64,000 nucleotides of DNA from JBEEFP01 sp041166085 (GCA_041166085.1 JBEEFP010000055.1:96132-160131); one strand, 5' to 3'. Positions 1 through 8,773 are shown, numbered from the stretch's first letter. Numbers and translations are program-made. The notes: generated by a model not told the origin, from the letters alone.

Positions 1-497
1 GTGCTGATGCCCGGCGGCATGGCGAGATCGATGCCGAAGTCCTTGCGCCGGATCTCGGTCGTGGCTTCGAAGCCGGCGTGACGCGGTCCGCCGGGGAACT
101 CCTCGATCCCGCCCAGCTCGACGGCGAGCACGACGGGCCGCGTGACGTCGCCGATCGTGAGGTCGCCGTCGACCTGGTACTCCGAGCCCTGGCCCAGCAC
201 CCTCGTCGAGCGGAACACCATGGTCGGGCGTCGTGCGACGTCGACGATGTCGGGCGACAGCACATGGGCGTCACGGTCGGCGTTGGCGGTGTCGATGGAC
301 GCGACGTCGACGGTCGCGGTGACACTCGTCGTCTCGAGGGTCTCACCGATGACCACGTCGGCCTCGAAGCGAGTGAAGCGGCCCCGCACCTTCGACACGC
401 CGAGGTGGCGGATGGTGAACCCGATCGAGGAGTGGTTCGTGTCGACGGCCCAGCGCCCTGGGGCCAAGGGCAATGAGAGGTTCTGTGCGGTGGACAT
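1..497 (-). CDS. YceI family protein, cut by left window edge
   Basis: The reading frame runs leftward from an ATG at 497 and leaves the window, so the C-terminus is missing. About 165 residues are visible. They begin MSTAQNLSLPLAPGRWAVDT and then show the YceI pattern: a W-x-V-D-x-x-H-S-x-I opening strand, IRHLGVSKVRGRF, a Val-Ala-Ser-Ile-Asp-Thr segment, and a stretch matching the P-T-M-V-F-R-S strand. YceI proteins are lipocalin-like barrels that bind isoprenoid or similar lipids. No signal peptide is visible, so it is probably cytoplasmic. It is transcribed divergently from the MmyB-type regulator at 599, which may control it. A second YceI-like gene lies at 10499-11059. Confidence 0.9.
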   Translation of the reverse strand, partial: MSTAQNLSLPLAPGRWAVDTNHSSIGFTIRHLGVSKVRGRFTRFEADVVIGETLETTSVTATVDVASIDTANADRDAHVLSPDIVDVARRPTMVFRSTRVLGQGSEYQVDGDLTIGDVTRPVVLAVELGGIEEFPGGPRHAGFEATTEIRRKDFGIDLAMPPGIS

Positions 498-544
498 GGC
501 CCCATGGTCACGGCTCGGCCCGCACCGGGGAAGGCCGGAATGAT

Positions 545-565
545 CCTGGTACTGCGGGGGCCAGG
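545..565. promoter_or_regulatory. Possible operator between divergent YceI and XRE genes
   Basis: CCTGG at 545-549 and CCAGG at 561-565 form an inverted repeat with an 11-base spacer. It lies in the 101-base gap between the two divergent genes, close to the start of the regulator. Auto-regulation by the MmyB-type protein is an inference; the arms are short and could be chance in this GC-rich sequence. Confidence 0.35.
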
Positions 566-598
566 GACATTGCGCTGCCACTGCGGCATGCTTGTCGG

Positions 599-1456
599 GT
601 GACGACCGTGGCTGAGTTCCTCCGCGCACGCCGGGAGCACCTCAAGCCCGCCGACGTCGGACTGCCTGACAATGGCCGGCGGCGCACACCCGGGTTGCGC
701 CGTGAGGAGGTGGCCACGCTCGCCGGCGTGAGCATCGATTACCTCATCCGCCTCGAGCAGGGACGCGACACCCGGCCGTCGGCAAGCGTGATCGCCGCCC
801 TCGCCGACGGCTTGCGGCTCGACGACGACGACCGCCGGCAGCTCTACAGGCTGAGCGCGGTGGCCCAGTCGTCGGAGCTCTGCCCGTCGGCCCAGCCGCT
901 GCGGCGGGAAGTCGCTCCCACGGTGACGGCGCTGCTCGAAGCGCTCGACCCGACGCCCTCGTTCGTCGCCGACCCCGCCAATGACGTGCTGGCGTGGAAC
1001 GAGGCATGGGACCGCCTCGTTCGCCCGCTCGGGATGCTCGACGATCCCGAGCCGAATCTGACCCGCCACCTGTTCCTCCACCCAGAGGCGCGCGCCGTGT
1101 ACCGCGACTGGGAAGCGGTGGCCGACGAGCAGGTGAGCCGGCTGCGCCTGGCTGCAGCTCGCTGGGGTGAGGACGACGGCTTCGCGGCACTCGTGGACGA
1201 GTTGCTCACCGTGCCCGACTTCCACGACCGGTGGTCGAGCTTCACGACGACGGAAAAGCGCCGAGGTACGACACGCCTCGTCCACCCCGACCTGGGCGAG
1301 GTCCGCGTCGCCTACGAAGTCCTCCTCCTCCCCGGTGACGACGAGCATCAGCTCGTCACGTGGCTCCCCGCCGACGACGCCGCCGCCACCGCGCTGGGCG
1401 GGACGGCGGACAAGGCGGTGCCCGTGAGCCCCGCTCGGCTCCGCATTATCGGCTGA
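599..1456 (+). CDS. XRE-family regulator with MmyB-like ligand domain
   Basis: This protein of 285 residues has an N-terminal helix-turn-helix (about residues 5-75, with RTPGLRREEVATLAGVSIDY and the RLEQGRD turn) followed by a MmyB-like ligand-binding domain (about 95-265, with DPANDVLAWNEAW and a later PDLGEVRVAYE segment). Such proteins are one-component repressors or activators, often controlling an adjacent redox gene. I chose the GTG at 599 because the helix-turn-helix starts directly after it and the upstream codons look non-coding. Its 3' end overlaps the convergent TetR gene by 11 bases. The divergent YceI gene is its most likely target. Confidence 0.9.
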   Translation: MTTVAEFLRARREHLKPADVGLPDNGRRRTPGLRREEVATLAGVSIDYLIRLEQGRDTRPSASVIAALADGLRLDDDDRRQLYRLSAVAQSSELCPSAQPLRREVAPTVTALLEALDPTPSFVADPANDVLAWNEAWDRLVRPLGMLDDPEPNLTRHLFLHPEARAVYRDWEAVADEQVSRLRLAAARWGEDDGFAALVDELLTVPDFHDRWSSFTTTEKRRGTTRLVHPDLGEVRVAYEVLLLPGDDEHQLVTWLPADDAAATALGGTADKAVPVSPARLRIIG

Positions 1457-2117
1457 AGCGCCGCCTCCGGGGAGCTGCTGGGGTGGCGAGGAGCCCAGGC
1501 AGGAGCGTGCGGACGAGGCCGTCGCCGTGGGCTTCCACCCAGGAGGGATCGGTGGGCTCGGCGCCGGTGAGGAGGCGAGCCTCGGGCGCGTTGACGAATG
1601 GCAACGACGCGGCACCGACGATCACGTAGTGCACCACGGCGGCATCGATCGGCGCGGCGATGCCGGCGTCGCGCAGCCGTTGCCACACAGCGCTGATCGC
1701 GTCGTACAGCGGGCGGACGTGGCGTTCGACCATCCAGCGGAGGCGCTCGCTGTCCGCGGTGCCCTCGTGCACCATGATCCGGTTGAGCTCGGGGTGGACG
1801 GCGGCGAAGCGGACGAAGCGTCGAACCGCCTCCGCGAACGCCGCGGCCAGCTGCTCGGGTTCGTCGGTGCCGGAGGAAAGGTCGAGGTCGACGAGCTCGG
1901 CGCCGAGCAGACCGAAGAGGTGGTCGACGGCCGCGGCCCACAACGCCTCCTTCGAGGCGAAGTGGTAGTTGATCTGCGGCTGATGGGCGTCGACGCGCTG
2001 CGCGATCGAGCGCGTGGATGCGCCGTCGAACCCCTTGGCGCCGAACTCGACCAATGCCGATTCGAGCAACTGCTCGCGGATGTCGTCCCTGGTCCTGCGC
2101 CCGGTTCGCACTGCCAT
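1446..2117 (-). CDS. TetR family transcriptional regulator
   Basis: The 223-residue product has a typical TetR DNA-binding domain at about residues 12-60, with ESALVEFGAKGFDGASTRSI and the recognition region HQPQINYHFASKEAL. The C-terminal two thirds are a helical ligand-binding domain with no recognisable ligand. It is divergent from the oxidoreductase gene starting near 2142, and a palindrome lies exactly between the two start codons, so it probably represses that gene and itself. The start is the ATG at 2117. The 3' end overlaps the convergent XRE gene. Confidence 0.93.
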   Translation of the reverse strand: MAVRTGRRTRDDIREQLLESALVEFGAKGFDGASTRSIAQRVDAHQPQINYHFASKEALWAAAVDHLFGLLGAELVDLDLSSGTDEPEQLAAAFAEAVRRFVRFAAVHPELNRIMVHEGTADSERLRWMVERHVRPLYDAISAVWQRLRDAGIAAPIDAAVVHYVIVGAASLPFVNAPEARLLTGAEPTDPSWVEAHGDGLVRTLLPGLLATPAAPRRRRFSR

Positions 2118-2123
2118 CTCGCT

Positions 2124-2143
2124 ATGTTATCATTCGATAATAT
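2124..2143. promoter_or_regulatory. Palindromic operator between TetR and oxidoreductase genes
   Basis: The sequence ATGTTATCATTCGATAATAT contains perfect arms TTATC / GATAA (2127-2131 and 2136-2140) around ATTC, and two further outer pairs match. It is AT-rich in a GC-rich setting and lies 6 bases from the TetR start. This size and position are typical of TetR operators. It overlaps the likely start of the forward gene, so binding would block its transcription or translation start. Confidence 0.65.
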
Positions 2144-2711
2144 GAGGATCCTGCCACTGGAGACCGAACCGTTCACGTGTCCGACGGATCGCGACATGCT
2201 CCCGTCCGAACGACGCTCGTTCGTCCGTACCCACCGCACGTGCGTCTTCGGGACGGCACGGCGGGCCGACGGTCCGGCCATGTCGATCGTGTACTACGTG
2301 CCCACCGACGGCGACGAGCTGCTGGTGTCGACGATGCGCGATCGCGCCAAGGCGAAGTCGGTCGACCGACTCGGCAAGGTCAGCCTGTGCGTGCTCGACG
2401 AGCGCTGGCCGTTCAGCTACCTGCAGGTCTATTGCGACGCGACGGTCGACGAGGACCCTGACCTGGTGGTCGACGTGATGATGGCGGTGGCCGGCCGCAT
2501 GTCCGGCGAGCCGCTGGCCGCCGAGACCCGACCGTTCGTCGCGGCCATGGCCGCCGAAGAGGACCGTGTCGTGCTGCGGTGCCGGCCCTACGCCACCTTC
2601 GCCCAACCGCCCCGGCACCTCCACAGCAACGACCAAGCCGAGCGCGTCACCCACTGGGTCTCGGCCTCGATGCCATGGGACACCCCCGACCCGAGCGAGG
2701 TGCCGGCGTGA
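2142..2711 (+). CDS. Pyridoxamine 5'-phosphate oxidase-like FMN/F420-type oxidoreductase
   Basis: The product of about 189 residues resembles the split-barrel PPOX-class flavin or F420 oxidoreductases. The supporting stretch is DGPAMSIVYYVPTDGDELLV followed by STMRDRAKAKSVDR and a CVLDERWPFSYLQVYC strand. The substrate is unknown. Three in-frame ATG codons are possible (2124, 2142, 2196); 2124 lies inside the palindrome and none has a clear ribosome-binding site. The stop overlaps the GTG of the dioxygenase gene by 4 bases, so both are one operon under the divergent TetR protein. It may recycle or reduce an intermediate of the same catabolic path. Confidence 0.8.
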   Translation: MRILPLETEPFTCPTDRDMLPSERRSFVRTHRTCVFGTARRADGPAMSIVYYVPTDGDELLVSTMRDRAKAKSVDRLGKVSLCVLDERWPFSYLQVYCDATVDEDPDLVVDVMMAVAGRMSGEPLAAETRPFVAAMAAEEDRVVLRCRPYATFAQPPRHLHSNDQAERVTHWVSASMPWDTPDPSEVPA

Positions 2712-3595
2712 CGACGTTTGGCGCGCTGCAGCTGGCGTACCTCGGCGTCGAAGTTCCGGATCCGGCCGCGCTCGGTGGCTTCTTCGGCGACGTCGTGGGC
2801 CTGGTGCCGGGCGATCGTCCCGGCACATGGCGCAACGACGGCAAGGCGCAGCGCATCGTCGTAACCGAGGGTCCGTCGGCCGACGCCACCGTCGTGGGCC
2901 TCGAGGCCGCCGGCCCGGACTCCTGGGCCGCGACCGTGGCCCGTCTGGAGGCCGCCGGCTTTCCCGTGACGCGCGGCACCAGCGAGGAGGCGGACGCCCG
3001 CCGCGTCGAGCAACTGGCTTCCGTCGAGTCGCCATGGGGCGTTCCCGTTGAGGTGGTCCACGGCCTGGCCGAGGCCGAGCAGCCCTTCGCCTCACCGCTG
3101 GTCGCGAGTGGCTTCGTGACCGAAGGGATGGGGCTCGGCCACGTCGTGTTCGGCACCACCGCCTTCGACGAGTCGCACCGCTTCGTGACCGAGGGCCTCG
3201 GCATGCGCCAGACCGACTGGGTCGAGACCGAGATCGCCGCGGGCATCGAGCTGGAGATCCGCTTCTACCACTGCAGCCCACGGCACCACTCGCTGGCGCT
3301 GGGCAGGGCACCGTTCGAGCTGCCGCAGCGTCTGCATCACCTCATGGTCGAGGTCGGCGACCGCGACGACGTGGGCTACGCCTTCGACCGCGCGTGGGAC
3401 GCCGGGTGCACGATCGCCAGCGCGCTCGGCCACCACCCCAACGACCAGATGTTCAGCTTCTACGTCGCGTCACCGGCCGGCTTCCAGATCGAGGTCGGGC
3501 ACGGCGGTCGGCTCGTGACCGAGGACTGGGACCTGAACCAGCGCTACGACCGCATCAGCTCGTGGGGCCACCAACCGATTGGGTCCCGACCCTGA
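2708..3595 (+). CDS. Type I extradiol ring-cleavage dioxygenase (BphC/HsaC-like)
   Basis: The 295-residue protein is a two-module vicinal-oxygen-chelate dioxygenase that would open a catechol ring with Fe(II). The residues expected at the active site are all visible: metal ligands His145 (GLGHVVF), His211 (LHHLMVEV) and Glu262 (FQIEVG), the catalytic His in PRHHSLALG near residue 194, Asp near 246 and Tyr252. The length and spacing are close to those of BphC. The GTG start overlaps the previous stop as GTGA. The gene overlaps the convergent acyl-CoA dehydrogenase by 41 bases at the 3' end. The real substrate (steroid, biphenyl-like or other catechol) cannot be read from sequence. Confidence 0.88.
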   Translation: MTTFGALQLAYLGVEVPDPAALGGFFGDVVGLVPGDRPGTWRNDGKAQRIVVTEGPSADATVVGLEAAGPDSWAATVARLEAAGFPVTRGTSEEADARRVEQLASVESPWGVPVEVVHGLAEAEQPFASPLVASGFVTEGMGLGHVVFGTTAFDESHRFVTEGLGMRQTDWVETEIAAGIELEIRFYHCSPRHHSLALGRAPFELPQRLHHLMVEVGDRDDVGYAFDRAWDAGCTIASALGHHPNDQMFSFYVASPAGFQIEVGHGGRLVTEDWDLNQRYDRISSWGHQPIGSRP

Positions 3596-4817
3596 GCTCC
3601 CGGAACGGCATGTCCCGGTCGACCTGCGGCTCCTTGGGCAGCCCGAGGACCCGCTCGCCGATGATGTTGCGCTGCACCTCGTCTGTGCCGCCGGCGATGC
3701 GCGACGCGGGCGCCGACAGGACGCTCAGCGCCCAGCGCGACTCGCGCTGGTCTTCCCACGCCTGACCGCCCGCCCCCGCGATGGCGATCCCGAGGTCGGA
3801 CGCGCGCCGGGCCAGCAGGGCGCCGGCGAGCTTGGCGATGGAGCCCTCGGGGCCCGGCGCCTTCCCCGCCTTCACCGCCGCACGCGTGCGCTGGCCGATG
3901 AAGCCCATGATCCGCGTGCGGATGTAGACGTCGGCGATGCCCTGTCGCACGACGGGCTGCTCGAGCACGCCGCGCCGACGCGCCAGGTCGACGAGCGGCT
4001 TCACGCCGGTGCCCCGTCCGCCGCCACCACCGGAGCCGATGGCGACGCGCTCGTTCATGAGCATGGCGATGGCGCAGCGCCAGCCGTCGTCGACGTCGCC
4101 GATGCGGTTGCTGTCCGGGACGCGGACATCGGCGAAGAACACCTCGTTGAACCCGGACCCGCCGTTCATCTGACGCAGGGGCCGGATCTCCACCCCCGGT
4201 GCGTTGAAGTCGATGATGAACATGGTGATGCCGCGGTGCTTCGGCTTGTCCGGATCGGTGCGGGCGATGACGGCGCCGAAGTCGGAGATCTGCGCGCCGG
4301 TGGTCCACACCTTCTGCCCGTTGAGGATCCACTCGTCGCCATCGCGCTCGGCGCGCATCTGCAGGCTGGCCACGTCGGAGCCGGCGCCCGGCTCCGAGAA
4401 CAGCTGCGACCAGATCTCCTCGCCCCGCAACGCCTTGGCCACGTAGCGCTCGCGCTGGACGTCGGTGCCGAACTCGATCATGGTCGGGATCACCATGCCG
4501 AGGCCGATGATGTACGCGGTGGTCGGCAGGTCATAGCCGGCCGCCTCCTCGTTGAAGACGCGCTGGTGCTCGGCTGTCAGGCCCTGGCCCCACGGCTTCG
4601 GCCACGTGAGCCCCGCCAGGCCGGCGTCGGCCAGGGCGGCCTGGAACCTCTTCTGCGTGGCCAGGTCGGCGACGGTCGCCTCCAACACGGAACCCTCGTC
4701 GTCGTCCCCGCGCTCGACCCGTTTCGGCGCGTGCTCGGCGAGGAACGACCGCACCCGCAGCCGGAGCTCGGCGAGCTCGGGGGTCTCGGTGCGCTGCTGC
4801 TCGTCGGTCACGGTCAT
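3555..4817 (-). CDS. Acyl-CoA dehydrogenase
   Basis: The 420-residue product is a full-length FAD-dependent acyl-CoA dehydrogenase that would introduce an alpha-beta double bond into an acyl-CoA. Visible signatures include LTWPKPWGQGL, the FAD-binding strand SQLFSEPGAGSDVASLQ, the WILNGQKVWTTGAQ strand and a C-terminal AGGTDEVQRNIIGERVLGLP segment typical of the family. The start is the ATG at 4817, which follows directly on the upstream short-chain dehydrogenase stop at 4819, so the two are translationally adjacent. Together with the dehydrogenases upstream it suggests side-chain or ring beta-oxidation. The acyl substrate is not known. Confidence 0.93.
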   Translation of the reverse strand: MTVTDEQQRTETPELAELRLRVRSFLAEHAPKRVERGDDDEGSVLEATVADLATQKRFQAALADAGLAGLTWPKPWGQGLTAEHQRVFNEEAAGYDLPTTAYIIGLGMVIPTMIEFGTDVQRERYVAKALRGEEIWSQLFSEPGAGSDVASLQMRAERDGDEWILNGQKVWTTGAQISDFGAVIARTDPDKPKHRGITMFIIDFNAPGVEIRPLRQMNGGSGFNEVFFADVRVPDSNRIGDVDDGWRCAIAMLMNERVAIGSGGGGGRGTGVKPLVDLARRRGVLEQPVVRQGIADVYIRTRIMGFIGQRTRAAVKAGKAPGPEGSIAKLAGALLARRASDLGIAIAGAGGQAWEDQRESRWALSVLSAPASRIAGGTDEVQRNIIGERVLGLPKEPQVDRDMPFRELRVGTQSVGGPTS

Positions 4818-4818
4818 G

Positions 4819-5736
4819 TCAGCGCCCCTCCCACCCGGCCAGGTCCTTGCCGTCCATCCCCGAAGGCGCCCGTGCCTTGCCCAGGAGACTGCGCATGATC
4901 TCGTCCACCGCGGCGGGGTCGTCGACGGCCTTCGCCGTCGGCCCCCGGTGCCACCCCTCGGCGACGGCGAGCAACTGGCCCGACGCCTCGAACACCCGCC
5001 CGGTGATGCCGGCCGACTGCGGACTGGCCAGCCACGTGCACAGCGGTGCGATCCAGCGGGGCGACATGGCGGCCTTGGCCTCCTCACTGGCCTGGCCCAT
5101 GCCGAGGTCCTCGGTGAGGCGGGTGAGCGCGCCGGGCGCGATGGCGTTCACGGTGACGCCGTAGCGCTGCAGCTCGAGAGCGGCGATGAACGTGAAACCG
5201 GCGATGCCCTGCTTGGCCGCGCCGTAGTTGGTCTGGCCGACGTTGCCGAAGATGCCCGACACCGATGTCGTGTTGATGATGCGCGCGTCGTTGGTCTCCC
5301 CGGCCTTCGAGCGTTCGCGCCAATAGGCGGCGGCATGGCGAGCGGGCGCGAACGTGCCCTTGAGATGCACCTTGACGACGAGGTCCCACTCCTCCTCGGT
5401 CATGTTGGTGAGCATGCGGTCGCGCAGGATGCCCGCGTTGTTGACCACGACGTCGAGCCCGCCGAACGTCTCGACCGCCTGGTCGATCATCGCCTTGGCT
5501 GCGGCGAAGTCGCTCACGTCGGCGCCGTTGACGGCCGCCTCGCCACCCATGGCCTTGATCTCGTCGACCACCTGCTGGGCGGGGCTGGCGTCGGCGCCCG
5601 TGCCGTCGCGTTCGGCGCCGAGGTCGTTCACGATCACCTTGGCGCCCTGCTCGGCGAGCATCAGTGCGTACTCGCGTCCGATGCCGCGGCCGGCGCCGGT
5701 CACGACTGCCACTCGCCCGTCGCACATGCCTGTCAC
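4819..5736 (-). CDS. Short-chain dehydrogenase/reductase, 3-hydroxyacyl-CoA dehydrogenase-like
   Basis: The 305-residue protein carries the NAD-binding motif TGAGRGIG (residues 13-20), NNAG (99-102) and the catalytic Ser near 158-160, Tyr171 and Lys175 (YGAAK). The long insertion after the first strand and the overall pattern resemble the D-3-hydroxyacyl-CoA / 17-beta-hydroxysteroid dehydrogenase type 4 group. It would oxidise a hydroxyl group to a ketone, possibly on a CoA thioester. It is the upstream neighbour of the acyl-CoA dehydrogenase, one base apart, in a minus-strand operon with the alcohol dehydrogenase. Confidence 0.9.
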   Translation of the reverse strand: MTGMCDGRVAVVTGAGRGIGREYALMLAEQGAKVIVNDLGAERDGTGADASPAQQVVDEIKAMGGEAAVNGADVSDFAAAKAMIDQAVETFGGLDVVVNNAGILRDRMLTNMTEEEWDLVVKVHLKGTFAPARHAAAYWRERSKAGETNDARIINTTSVSGIFGNVGQTNYGAAKQGIAGFTFIAALELQRYGVTVNAIAPGALTRLTEDLGMGQASEEAKAAMSPRWIAPLCTWLASPQSAGITGRVFEASGQLLAVAEGWHRGPTAKAVDDPAAVDEIMRSLLGKARAPSGMDGKDLAGWEGR

Positions 5737-5766
5737 AGCTGGTTCTCCTTGGGTCTCAGGTCCCGG

Positions 5767-6861
5767 TCAACTCGAAGGGAGGAGCACCGGCTTGACCACG
5801 TCGCCCCGCAGCGACGCCTGCTCGGCGCGGTTGATGTCGGACAACGGGAAGGTCTCGACGAGCCGGTCGAAGGGGAACTCGCCCTCGCGCCACAGGGAGA
5901 TGAGGCGGGGGATGAGCTCCTGGGGGACGGCCCCGCCCTCGAGGATGCCCGAGACGGTCTTGCCAACCAGCGCGACGGGATCGAGCACGAGCGGTTCGGC
6001 CTGGATGCCCACCAGGCCACAATGCCCGGCCATCCGCAGCCCGGCCAATGCGGTCGTGATGACCGCCACGTTGCCGGTGGTGTCAAAGGCGTAGTCGGCG
6101 CCGCCCGGGCAGGCGGCGAGGATCCGCGCGACCACGTCGTCCCCGCTCCCGTCCACCACGTGGGTCGCGCCGAGCTCGGTGGCCAGCTCGAGTCGATGGC
6201 GGTGGATGTCGACAGCGACGATCGTCGACGCGCCCGCGACACGTGCGGCCATGACGGCGGCGAGGCCGACCGCGCCGACACCGAAGATGGCGATGCTCGT
6301 GTCGGGCTGGACGTCGAGGGCCACCAGCACCGAACCCGCGCCCGTGAGGACGCCGCAACCCAGCGGGCCGAGGAGCTCGAGGGGGAGGTCGGGGTCCACG
6401 ACGACGACATTGCGAGCCCCGGCGATGCAGTGGGTCGCGAACGACGACTGCCCGAACCAGCGCGACGCGACCTCGTTCCCTTCGCCGTCGACGACACCTG
6501 TTGAACCGTCGAGATTGCGACCGAGGAGGTTCCGCAACAGGAACGTCTCGCAGTACGCCGGCTGCCCCCGCTGGCAGTTGCGGCACTCCCCGCACGACGC
6601 GAACGAGAGCACCACGTGGTCGCCGACCGCGATGCCGTCGACCCCGGCGCCAACTGCTTCGACCACTCCACTGCCCTCGTGGCCCGTGATGATCGGTGGC
6701 GGTGAGAAGGATGCGGGGCTGCGGGGCAGCACGTCGGTGTGGCACATCCCGGCGCCGACGACCCGCACGAGGACCTCGCCCGCGCCCGGGGCGGCCAGCT
6801 CGACCTCCTCGAGCTGGTACTCGCCGTCCGGTTGGCGCAGGACGGCCGCGGTGATCTTCAT
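5767..6861 (-). CDS. Zinc-dependent alcohol dehydrogenase
   Basis: The 364-residue protein is a medium-chain NAD(P)-dependent alcohol dehydrogenase. Catalytic zinc ligands Cys40, His61-Glu62 and Cys169 are present, and the structural zinc site Cys90, Cys93, Cys96 and Cys104 lies in CGECRNCQRGQPAYC. A Rossmann signature IAIFGVGAVGLAAV follows. It probably oxidises a primary or aryl alcohol in the same path as the neighbouring P450. The start is the ATG at 6861. The gap to the upstream P450 gene is about 35 bases and to the downstream dehydrogenase about 30, which supports one operon. Confidence 0.93.
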   Translation of the reverse strand: MKITAAVLRQPDGEYQLEEVELAAPGAGEVLVRVVGAGMCHTDVLPRSPASFSPPPIITGHEGSGVVEAVGAGVDGIAVGDHVVLSFASCGECRNCQRGQPAYCETFLLRNLLGRNLDGSTGVVDGEGNEVASRWFGQSSFATHCIAGARNVVVVDPDLPLELLGPLGCGVLTGAGSVLVALDVQPDTSIAIFGVGAVGLAAVMAARVAGASTIVAVDIHRHRLELATELGATHVVDGSGDDVVARILAACPGGADYAFDTTGNVAVITTALAGLRMAGHCGLVGIQAEPLVLDPVALVGKTVSGILEGGAVPQELIPRLISLWREGEFPFDRLVETFPLSDINRAEQASLRGDVVKPVLLPSS

Positions 6862-6895
6862 GAGCTGTCCCTCCGGTGGTGACGCACGGGCAAGA

Positions 6896-8137
6896 TCAGC
6901 GCATGCGATAGGAAACGGGCAAGTGCTTCATGCCGCCGACGAACACCGTCGCCGATCGCGATGGTTCCCCCGCGAGCTGCAGATCGTCGACGCGTTTGAG
7001 CAGCTCCTCGAAGAAGATCTTCAACTCGAGGCGGGCCAGATGGGCGCCCAGGCAGAAGTGGACGCCGTAGCCGAAGGCGACCTGCTTGTTGTCGGGTCGG
7101 GCCACGTCGAAGCGGAACGGGTCCTCGAACACGGTCTCGTCCCGGTTGGCCGAGAGGTACGCGAGGTACACCGAGTCGCCGGCGGGGATCACCGTGTCGC
7201 CGACAGTGCGGTCCTCGGTGGCCGTGCGCATGAACTCCTTCACGGGTGTCACCCACCGGATGATCTCCTCGACGGCGGTGGTACCGAGGGACGGGTCGTC
7301 GCGAAGGCGGACGAGCTGGTCGGGGTTGCGCAGCAGTGCCTCGAGTCCCCCGGCGATCGACGAGCTCGTCGTGTCGTGCCCCGCGGTGGCGATGATCACG
7401 TAGTACGACGCCGAATCGAAGTCGTTGAGCGGCTCGCCGTCGACGGTCGCGTTGGCGATGACCGACGCCAGGTCGTCCGTCGGGTTCGCCCGGCGATCCG
7501 CAGTCAGCGCCACGAAGTACTGGAAGAAGTCGAGCAGGACGGCCATCTGCTCCTGCGGGTCGCGGGAGCGGGTGAGCTCCTCGTCCTCGCTGCCGAACAG
7601 CTCGGTGGTGAGCTGCAGCATCCTCGGGAAGTCCTCCTCGGGCAGGCCGAGGATGGAGAGGATGACGTGGAGCGGGAAGCCGACCGCCACCTCCTGGGCG
7701 AAGTCACACGACCCACCGAGGTCACCCATGTGGTCGATGTAACGCACCGCCAGCTCGCGGATGCGCTCCTCGAGGGCCCGGATCCGCCCCGGCAGGAACC
7801 AACTGGACGTGACGCCTCGGATCGCCTTGTGATCAGGGTCGTCCATGTGGATGAGGGTGCGCAGCACCTGGCCACTCGCTTCGGCGATCGCCTCGTTGGC
7901 CGCTGGGACGAGCACCGGCCGCGGCGCGTTGCGGAAGTGCTCGTGGTCGCGTTCGACGTCGAGGACATCGGTGTGCCGGGTGACCGCCCAGAACGGCCGG
8001 TAGCGCTCCGACTCCACCCGGACCACCGGGTGCTCGCGTCGCAGCACGCGACAGGCGGCGTGGAAGCGCTCCTCGTCCGCGTACGCGGTCGGGTCCACGA
8101 AGACTCTGGTGAGATCAGCCAGGTCAGTCACGCTCAC
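6896..8137 (-). CDS. Cytochrome P450
   Basis: The 413-residue soluble bacterial P450 has the oxygen-activating I-helix motif AGHDTT (252-257), the E-x-x-R pair (Glu291, Arg294) and the haem loop FGYGVHFCLG with Cys362 as the haem ligand. The family resembles steroid or terpenoid hydroxylases such as CYP125/CYP142-type proteins, but subfamily cannot be assigned by eye. It begins with GTG at 8137 behind a strong AGGGGAGG site. It is the first gene of the catabolic minus-strand operon and divergent from a TetR gene. A ferredoxin partner is not seen nearby. Confidence 0.93.
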   Translation of the reverse strand: MSVTDLADLTRVFVDPTAYADEERFHAACRVLRREHPVVRVESERYRPFWAVTRHTDVLDVERDHEHFRNAPRPVLVPAANEAIAEASGQVLRTLIHMDDPDHKAIRGVTSSWFLPGRIRALEERIRELAVRYIDHMGDLGGSCDFAQEVAVGFPLHVILSILGLPEEDFPRMLQLTTELFGSEDEELTRSRDPQEQMAVLLDFFQYFVALTADRRANPTDDLASVIANATVDGEPLNDFDSASYYVIIATAGHDTTSSSIAGGLEALLRNPDQLVRLRDDPSLGTTAVEEIIRWVTPVKEFMRTATEDRTVGDTVIPAGDSVYLAYLSANRDETVFEDPFRFDVARPDNKQVAFGYGVHFCLGAHLARLELKIFFEELLKRVDDLQLAGEPSRSATVFVGGMKHLPVSYRMR

Positions 8138-8170
8138 GTGGTCCTCCCCTATCGAGCGACGTTCGTACAG

Positions 8171-8182
8171 TAACTTATGTTA
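8171..8182. promoter_or_regulatory. Weak inverted repeat between P450 and TetR genes
   Basis: TAAC / GTTA arms surround TTAT in an AT-rich patch of the intergenic region, between the P450 start at 8137 and the TetR start at 8213. The arms are only four bases long. Position makes it a candidate operator or promoter core; confidence is low. Confidence 0.3.
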
Positions 8183-8212
8183 TGTTTTCCGGCAAGAGAT
8201 CGGCTCACCCGC

Positions 8213-8755
8213 ATGCGCCAGAGCAGAGACGACTACTACCGCGCCGCCCTCGAGCTGCTCGCTGACGGTGGCGTGGATGCGCTGACGATGGCCAACCTGT
8301 GCGCGCGCCTCGGCGTCACCACCGGCAGCTTCTACGCCCACTTCGGGGGCATACGCGAGTTCCACAGCGCCTTCCTCGAACAGTGGGAGGCGGGCCGCGT
8401 GTATCAGCTCAAGGAGCAGGTGGACGCGACGCCCGATCCCCTCGCGCGCATCGACCTGCTGCGGCGCATCGCCGTCGCCGTCAACCACGAAGCGGAGAGC
8501 GCCATCCGCGGCTGGGCCCGCACGAACCCGACCGTCGCCGAGTTCCAGCGCCGTGTCGACCGAGCCCGCGAGGAGGTGCTGGTGCAGGCCTTCGTGGACA
8601 TCGGCATCGACAAGAAGGAAGCGCGCGTGCTCGCTCGCATCGGTCTCACCATCCTCGTCGGAACCCAGCAGATCGAGGACAAGGTGGACCGCAAGCGACT
8701 CGACGCCCTCTTCGTGGAGTACCAGCACTGGCTGGAGGTCCGCCGAGAAGGCTGA
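8213..8755 (+). CDS. TetR family transcriptional regulator
   Basis: The protein of about 180 residues has a TetR helix-turn-helix at its N-terminus (ALELLADGGVDALTMANLCA, then GVTTGSFYAHFGGIREF). I chose the ATG at 8213 because the sequence before it does not resemble TetR proteins; an ATG at 8177 in the same frame is an alternative that would add 12 residues. It is divergent from the P450 operon and followed 18 bases later by another TetR gene, so control of the catabolic operon is likely. The ligand is unknown. Confidence 0.9.
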   Translation: MRQSRDDYYRAALELLADGGVDALTMANLCARLGVTTGSFYAHFGGIREFHSAFLEQWEAGRVYQLKEQVDATPDPLARIDLLRRIAVAVNHEAESAIRGWARTNPTVAEFQRRVDRAREEVLVQAFVDIGIDKKEARVLARIGLTILVGTQQIEDKVDRKRLDALFVEYQHWLEVRREG

Positions 8756-8773
8756 CCGGTACGCTCCGGAACT

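Noticed and set aside
3579..4898. 439-codon plus-strand frame
   Set aside because: It lies opposite the acyl-CoA dehydrogenase and reads as an Arg/Ala/Asp-rich shadow.
6179..8173. 664-codon plus-strand frame across the P450 and alcohol dehydrogenase genes
   Set aside because: It is antisense to two genes with clear catalytic motifs and has no recognisable domain.
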